Of a stretch of DNA of 64,000 nucleotides, positions 60,322 through 64,000 are shown one piece after another; within the stretch, counting starts at the first letter, position 1; every line of letters starts with the position of its first letter. This stretch comes from Saprospiraceae bacterium. GTDB lineage: Bacteria; Bacteroidota; Bacteroidia; Chitinophagales; Saprospiraceae. Location: NCBI GenBank assembly GCA_021298575.1, contig JAJTFM010000012.1, positions 56,489 to 120,488 on the forward strand, given 5' to 3'. Under the pieces are notes generated by a model, which was given only the letters and a program-made list of their open reading frames with translations, had not been told where the DNA came from and did no database searches. A program made the position numbers and the translations under genes.

Positions 60322-62295
60322 ATGACATTCAAACACTTTTTGGCCGCAGTTATCGCGGTATTGTACTTCGGAGGCGCCTCTGCCCAACCCGACCCGGTTC
60401 TGTTTACTGTCAAGGCGAATCCCGTGTTTGTTTCGGAATTCAAATACATCTACGCCAAATCCAATCAGGACAAGGCTGATTTCAGTGAAAAAAGTCTCCG
60501 TGACTACCTGGACTTGTACACCAACTTCAAGTTGAAAGTGCAGAAAGCGCGCGATATGCGCCTGGACACCATCAGTTCGCTCAAGACAGAACTCGACGGA
60601 TACAAGCGCCAGCTGTCCAAATCGTACCTGGAGGACAAGGAAATGACGGAAAAGCTGGTAAAGGATCTCTACGACCGCATGCAGCAGGATGTGGATATTT
60701 CTCACATACTCGTAGCCTGCGATCGCTCCAAATCGCCGAAGGATACGCTTGCTGCCTATAACCGCTGTCTTCATTTGCTTAAAATGATACAGAAGGGGGC
60801 AGATTTCAACAAGATTGCTACCGACAGTTCCGAGGACAAAACGGCAAAGGAAAATCAGGGTAACCTTGGCTTTATTACAGCCATGCTCCCCGATGGCTAT
60901 CATGAAATCGAAAGGGCTGTTTACAGCGCCCCAAAAGGAACTCTCCTCGGACCGCTTCGCTCTGCCAGTGGTTATCACCTGATTCGGGTGAACGGCTTTC
61001 GTCCCGCCAGGGGTGAGGTGGAGGTGAGCCATATCCTCATCCGCAAGGGCGATACCGACGAAAAAAAGGCCAGAGCACAGGCGAAAGCAGACAGTGCCTA
61101 CGCTGCCCTGAAGGCAGGCGGCAAGTGGGAGGAAGTGTGTGCCAAATTTACGGAAGACAAGGCAACGGCATCAAAGGCTGGTTACATTGGCTTCTTCGGC
61201 ATCAACCGCTACCAGAGGGCCTTTGAAGACACAGCATTTTCATTGGCTAACAATGGCGATTTCAGCGCGCCGGTGGAAACCAGTCTGGGATACCATATTA
61301 TCAAACGCAACAGCCTGCGCGGTATTGGCAAGTTTGAAGACCTCAAGCGCGGTCTCACCGAACGCGTAAAGCGCGACAGCCGGAGCGAGGCTGCCCGCCA
61401 GGCCATGATTGTCCGCGTCAGGAAAGAGGCCGGCTATCAGGAATACTCCGACGTACTCAAAAAATGGTCGGATAAACAGGTTGATACAATTTTCCTGACC
61501 TTCAAGTGGAAGCCAGATGCGTCAAAACCGCAGGCAGTGCTGAACAGGTATGGCAAGGACAAGGCATATACGGTTACCGATTTCGAGGAATACTGTGCGC
61601 GCGCCAGTCGCGAGCGTATGCGCGGCGCAGGTATGTTCATCGGAGAAACCATAGACAAACTGTACAAAGCCTGGACGGAGGAAACCACTATGCAGTACGA
61701 AGAGGCGCGTCTAGACCAGCGCTACCCTGAGTTCAAATCGCTCATGCGCGAGTACGAGGAAGGTATTCTGCTGTTCGAAGCCCTGAAGCAGAACGTCTGG
61801 GACAAAGCCAATGCCGATTCAGTTGGTCTGGAGAATTACTACCGCCTTAACCTGAGCCAGAAATACAAGTGGGACGAGCGTGCTGTTGTGACATTTTATA
61901 CCCTGAAAACCGACGACCCGAAAGTGCTGGAGGATGTACGCGCGTATGCGCGCAACAACAGCGCAGAAGCCGTCCAGAAAAAGTTTAATACCCCGGAAAA
62001 CGAGGTGTTTACTGTGCTGGAGAGACGCTATGAAAAGGGTAAGAACAAAGATTTGGGTCAGCTCTGGAAAGCAGGAGATATGACTGATGCCAAAACCGAT
62101 CTGACTACCAAAACCGCTTCCTTCCTGAAAATTGAAGAGATACTGCCGCCGGCCGGAAAAACGCTGGCCGAAGCGCGCGGATATGCCGTGGCCGACTATC
62201 AGGATTTCCTGGAGAGCAAGTGGATTGAGGACCTTCGCAAGGAATACGAAGTGAAATTGAACGAAGATGTGCTCAAGTCGCTGATTAAAAAATAA
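60322..62295 (+). CDS. SurA-like periplasmic peptidyl-prolyl isomerase with two parvulin domains
   Basis: A 657-residue exported folding factor. Signal peptide about 1-21 (LAAVIAVLYFGGASAQ). An N-terminal helical chaperone region (about 30-125) is followed by two PpiC/rotamase domains: about 128-235 (DISHILVACDRS ... GLGF-like GNLGFITAMLPDGY, then GYHLIRV) and about 238-340 (VSHILIRKGDTDEK ... GYIGFFGINRYQ, then GYHIIKR). The C-terminal about 310 residues are helical and charged, longer than in SurA (about 430 residues total). It likely assists outer-membrane or T9SS cargo folding. Ends in a very strong terminator. Confidence 0.93.
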   Translation: MTFKHFLAAVIAVLYFGGASAQPDPVLFTVKANPVFVSEFKYIYAKSNQDKADFSEKSLRDYLDLYTNFKLKVQKARDMRLDTISSLKTELDGYKRQLSKSYLEDKEMTEKLVKDLYDRMQQDVDISHILVACDRSKSPKDTLAAYNRCLHLLKMIQKGADFNKIATDSSEDKTAKENQGNLGFITAMLPDGYHEIERAVYSAPKGTLLGPLRSASGYHLIRVNGFRPARGEVEVSHILIRKGDTDEKKARAQAKADSAYAALKAGGKWEEVCAKFTEDKATASKAGYIGFFGINRYQRAFEDTAFSLANNGDFSAPVETSLGYHIIKRNSLRGIGKFEDLKRGLTERVKRDSRSEAARQAMIVRVRKEAGYQEYSDVLKKWSDKQVDTIFLTFKWKPDASKPQAVLNRYGKDKAYTVTDFEEYCARASRERMRGAGMFIGETIDKLYKAWTEETTMQYEEARLDQRYPEFKSLMREYEEGILLFEALKQNVWDKANADSVGLENYYRLNLSQKYKWDERAVVTFYTLKTDDPKVLEDVRAYARNNSAEAVQKKFNTPENEVFTVLERRYEKGKNKDLGQLWKAGDMTDAKTDLTTKTASFLKIEEILPPAGKTLAEARGYAVADYQDFLESKWIEDLRKEYEVKLNEDVLKSLIKK

Positions 62296-62303
62296 GGCTG
62301 AGC

Positions 62304-62364
62304 AACGGGATAAAAAAAGAGCCGCTTCACGATGTGTGTGATGCGGCTCTTTTTTTATCCCGTT
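62304..62364. terminator. Strong bidirectional terminator after the SurA-like gene
   Basis: A perfect 22-bp stem: 62304-62325 (AACGGGATAAAAAAAGAGCC..) pairs with 62343-62364, loop 17 bases. The arms carry A7 and T7 blocks, so it works in both directions. The core GAGCCGC/GCGGCTC is followed by T7 on the plus strand. Confidence 0.9.
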
Positions 62365-62376
62365 ATTCCTCAAATC

Positions 62377-62463
62377 AAAAAACGGTCTGCCGTGTATCGG
62401 CGGCAGACCGGGCCGGCTCCAATGGAAAGGTCAGAACACCGGGATAAATAACTGAAGGAATCA
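62377..62463 (-). ncRNA. Possible short minus-strand RNA ending in a T6 terminator
   Basis: CGGTCTGCC (62383-62391) pairs with GGCAGACCG (62402-62410). On the minus strand the hairpin is followed directly by T6 (62382-62377), a canonical terminator, yet no minus-strand gene lies upstream within the window. A TAGATTTG box (62475-62468, minus strand, perfect TAnnTTTG) would give a transcript of about 85 nt. No -33 element is visible, so this is only a candidate. Confidence 0.3.
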
Positions 62464-62505
62464 ACAGCAAATCTATTCAGGGCTGCGCACTGATTCCGGA
62501 AAATA

Positions 62506-62556
62506 TAACAAGCGGTCAAATACGATAACAAGCGGTCATATAGCGTAACAAGCGGT
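62506..62556. promoter_or_regulatory. Three TAACAAGCGGT repeats in 20-bp phase
   Basis: Perfect 11-bp copies at 62506-62516, 62526-62536 and 62546-62556, exactly 20 bp apart (about two helical turns, one DNA face). The last ends 2 bp before the -33 TTG of the sensor gene promoter. Placement and spacing suit a multimeric activator or autoregulator; the binding protein is unknown. Confidence 0.8.
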
Positions 62557-62558
62557 AA

Positions 62559-62588
62559 TTGTTCTCCCAAGGGCATTCATTACCTTTG
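62559..62588 (+). promoter_or_regulatory. Consensus Bacteroidota promoter of the propeller sensor gene
   Basis: TTG (62559-62561), exactly 19 bp, then TACCTTTG (62581-62588), a full match to the TTG-N19-TAnnTTTG consensus. The ATG at 62598 is only 9 bp past the box, so the message is nearly leaderless. Confidence 0.8.
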
Positions 62589-62597
62589 GGGTGTTTT

Positions 62598-64000
62598 ATG
62601 CTTCGCTTTTCATGTGTGTCTGTCCTGGTACTGTTCTTCTGTTGCGCCAGTGCGCAGCAAACGGTTTTACCGTACATGCTTTATACCATTCGCGACGGAC
62701 TGGCCAGTCAGCAGGTACGGGCTTTTACGGAGGACTCAAGAGGATATGTATGGATTGGAACTAACGGTGGCCTTTCGCGTTTCGACGGGCATTCCATAGA
62801 ATCATATCCGGTCGGGGAAGGGTTTTCCGGGAAGCCGGTATATCCTCCCATACTCGAAGCGCCCGATGGCTCGCTCTGGTACAGATGTATAGATGCCGTG
62901 TACCGGTTTGATGGAACCAATGAGACAGCCCTTCCCATGACTCCGGCTTTCTGGGAGACTGTGGATCCGGTGATGTGGCCCCTGATTGAATCGCACATAC
63001 GCGATTATCTGGGTGCGAGGTTTCCTGTGTTGAATGAACTTTCCGGGAAAAACATGACGGTTCGCGATTTTTCCGGTGGATGTGTTGTTATTGACTACCA
63101 GAATCGGTGTTACCACCGGTTTGAAGGGAACAGACTGACAGGAACCTGGCCACTACCCGACGCCTTTTCGTCTGCTTTTTTGCCTGAAAGTACATTCAGG
63201 TACCTTGTCAGTGAAAAATACGAATACTATGCCTTTTTATCGGATACTGTAGTGAAGGTCGCGAAATACGAGTTTGGTACGAATACTCCTGTCGTTCTGC
63301 ATACGTTGGCGCCCCGCGATTTTCATTTCAACTCTCCGGGAGGCGCCAGTTACTGGATCAGGCGGGGTGACAGGTACCAAAAACTGGCGCCAGCCGATTT
63401 TAACAGGGTGGATAAAGGTTTCTCTGATTCAAAGGGCCGCGTATTTATCGCTACGGATCAGGGTATGGCTGTTTTTTACCCCGATGGTCCGCAGTCTGTC
63501 AGGGTTGACAAGGCGCGCTACCCATGGTCGGTTATTTCCGACGACAAGGGTGTGATATGGATTGGCTCCTATCTCGATGGCTTTGTCCGGCTGGATATAC
63601 CGCATGGTACGTCAGGTCTGGTACCATTACCTTCCGATAATATTCTGGAGCATCAGGTATTTCCGGGAAAGTATGCCGGACCTGACGGTGAGCTGATATT
63701 TGGTGGATACCGGGGTGTCTACATATTAAAAAACAAGACACCCCGAATCCTCTACTTGAAAGAGTCGGTAGAGGCAGTTGTTTTTGACGGGAAAAACAAT
63801 TGCTTTTATGCTGCGGGTACCAATATCCTTGTCATTGATAAAAATCTGAAGAATAAGACTGGCGAAATAGCTGTACCGGTATTGGTAAACGATGGTGTGG
63901 GGCTTTCCTCCATCAAGCTTTTACCTGACGGCAGTATCTGTGTTTCCGGGAAACGCGGAATTGCCTTCATGCAACCCGATGGCTTTATCAAAAAGGTTTA
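62598..64000 (+). CDS. Two-component regulator propeller protein, 3' end outside the window
   Basis: The first 467 residues of an exported sensor-type protein. Signal peptide about 1-19 (CVSVLVLFFCCASAQQ). Repeats of the Reg_prop type follow: YTIRDGLASQQVRAF with RGYVWIGTNGGLSRFDG at about 50, DGSLWYRCIDAVYRFDG near 95, KGRVFIATDQGMAVF and KGVIWIGSYLDGFVRLD near 325. Such propellers precede either a histidine kinase (hybrid or YYY-domain types, glycan or envelope sensing) or a membrane helix plus HTH domain; which one applies here cannot be seen. The promoter and three phased repeats upstream imply specific regulation. Confidence 0.85.
   Translation, partial: MLRFSCVSVLVLFFCCASAQQTVLPYMLYTIRDGLASQQVRAFTEDSRGYVWIGTNGGLSRFDGHSIESYPVGEGFSGKPVYPPILEAPDGSLWYRCIDAVYRFDGTNETALPMTPAFWETVDPVMWPLIESHIRDYLGARFPVLNELSGKNMTVRDFSGGCVVIDYQNRCYHRFEGNRLTGTWPLPDAFSSAFLPESTFRYLVSEKYEYYAFLSDTVVKVAKYEFGTNTPVVLHTLAPRDFHFNSPGGASYWIRRGDRYQKLAPADFNRVDKGFSDSKGRVFIATDQGMAVFYPDGPQSVRVDKARYPWSVISDDKGVIWIGSYLDGFVRLDIPHGTSGLVPLPSDNILEHQVFPGKYAGPDGELIFGGYRGVYILKNKTPRILYLKESVEAVVFDGKNNCFYAAGTNILVIDKNLKNKTGEIAVPVLVNDGVGLSSIKLLPDGSICVSGKRGIAFMQPDGFIKKV

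Overview
The window looks like chromosomal DNA from a Bacteroidota bacterium, most likely a member of or relative of the Saprospiraceae. Direct signs are: three large secreted proteins ending in type IX secretion (T9SS) sorting domains, two of them carrying modules typical of this group (HYR, dockerin-like, and Cys-Gly-Asp/Gly-Cys-Asp-Thr modules); Bacteroidota-restricted families (DUF4270, DUF4290, DUF4350, a 273-residue glycogen-synthase-like protein); no obvious Shine-Dalgarno sites; and many TAnnTTTG -7 promoter boxes. The species assignment is inference from protein style only. Gene density is high and both strands are used. I see no rRNA, tRNA, CRISPR array or complete insertion sequence.

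Layout. 1-4.1 kb: 3'-truncated uvrB, divergent from a DUF4350-MoxR pair. 4.2-7.7 kb: O-antigen ligase and Wzz-type chain-length protein, then a TPR protein. 8.3-16.3 kb: long-chain acyl-CoA synthetase, a large T9SS protein, hflX and a VIT/vWA T9SS protein. 16.5-23.7 kb: a tightly packed minus-strand run (glycogen-synthase-like, DUF4270 lipoprotein, glmS, DUF4290, tatC, DppB-like permease). 24-27.5 kb: S9 peptidase, purine nucleoside phosphorylase and folA in one minus-strand run. 27.5-30.6 kb: aquaporin, DinB-like protein, RsmI-like methyltransferase and a Fic protein. 30.6-34 kb: repeat DNA and an amidohydrolase gene broken by an 11-bp duplication. 34-40.2 kb: patatin/Omp85-like protein, saccharopine dehydrogenase, M20 dipeptidase and an AAA/DUF4143 ATPase. 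40.2-40.8 kb: an intergenic island holding four repeat types. 40.8-50.7 kb: Na+/solute symporter, GH3-beta-lactamase fusion overlapping AMP nucleosidase, PlsC-like acyltransferase, metF and htpG. 50.7-51.4 kb: a gene-free stretch with a consensus sigma-54 promoter, a strongly folded putative RNA and a MITE-like inverted repeat. 51.4-62.3 kb: RND pump, sterol desaturase family protein, giant T9SS protein, LOG protein and SurA-like PPIase. 62.3-64 kb: regulatory DNA and the start of a two-component-propeller sensor that runs off the window.

Much of the content is envelope-related: polysaccharide assembly, amino-sugar supply (GlmS), peptidoglycan breakdown (GH3/beta-lactamase), lipid handling (acyl-CoA synthetase, PlsC, patatin), protein export and folding (TatC, SurA-like) and T9SS cargo. 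The rest is housekeeping: nucleotide and folate metabolism, DNA repair and chaperones.

The strongest candidates for something undescribed are: (1) the sigma-54-driven structured RNA at about 50.92-51.12 kb; (2) three 11-bp repeats in exact 20-bp phase just upstream of a consensus promoter at 62.5 kb; (3) the 11-bp repeat array abutting the fic promoter, together with an exact 11-bp duplication that breaks the neighbouring amidohydrolase; and (4) the palindromic repeat families at 30.7 and 40.4 kb.
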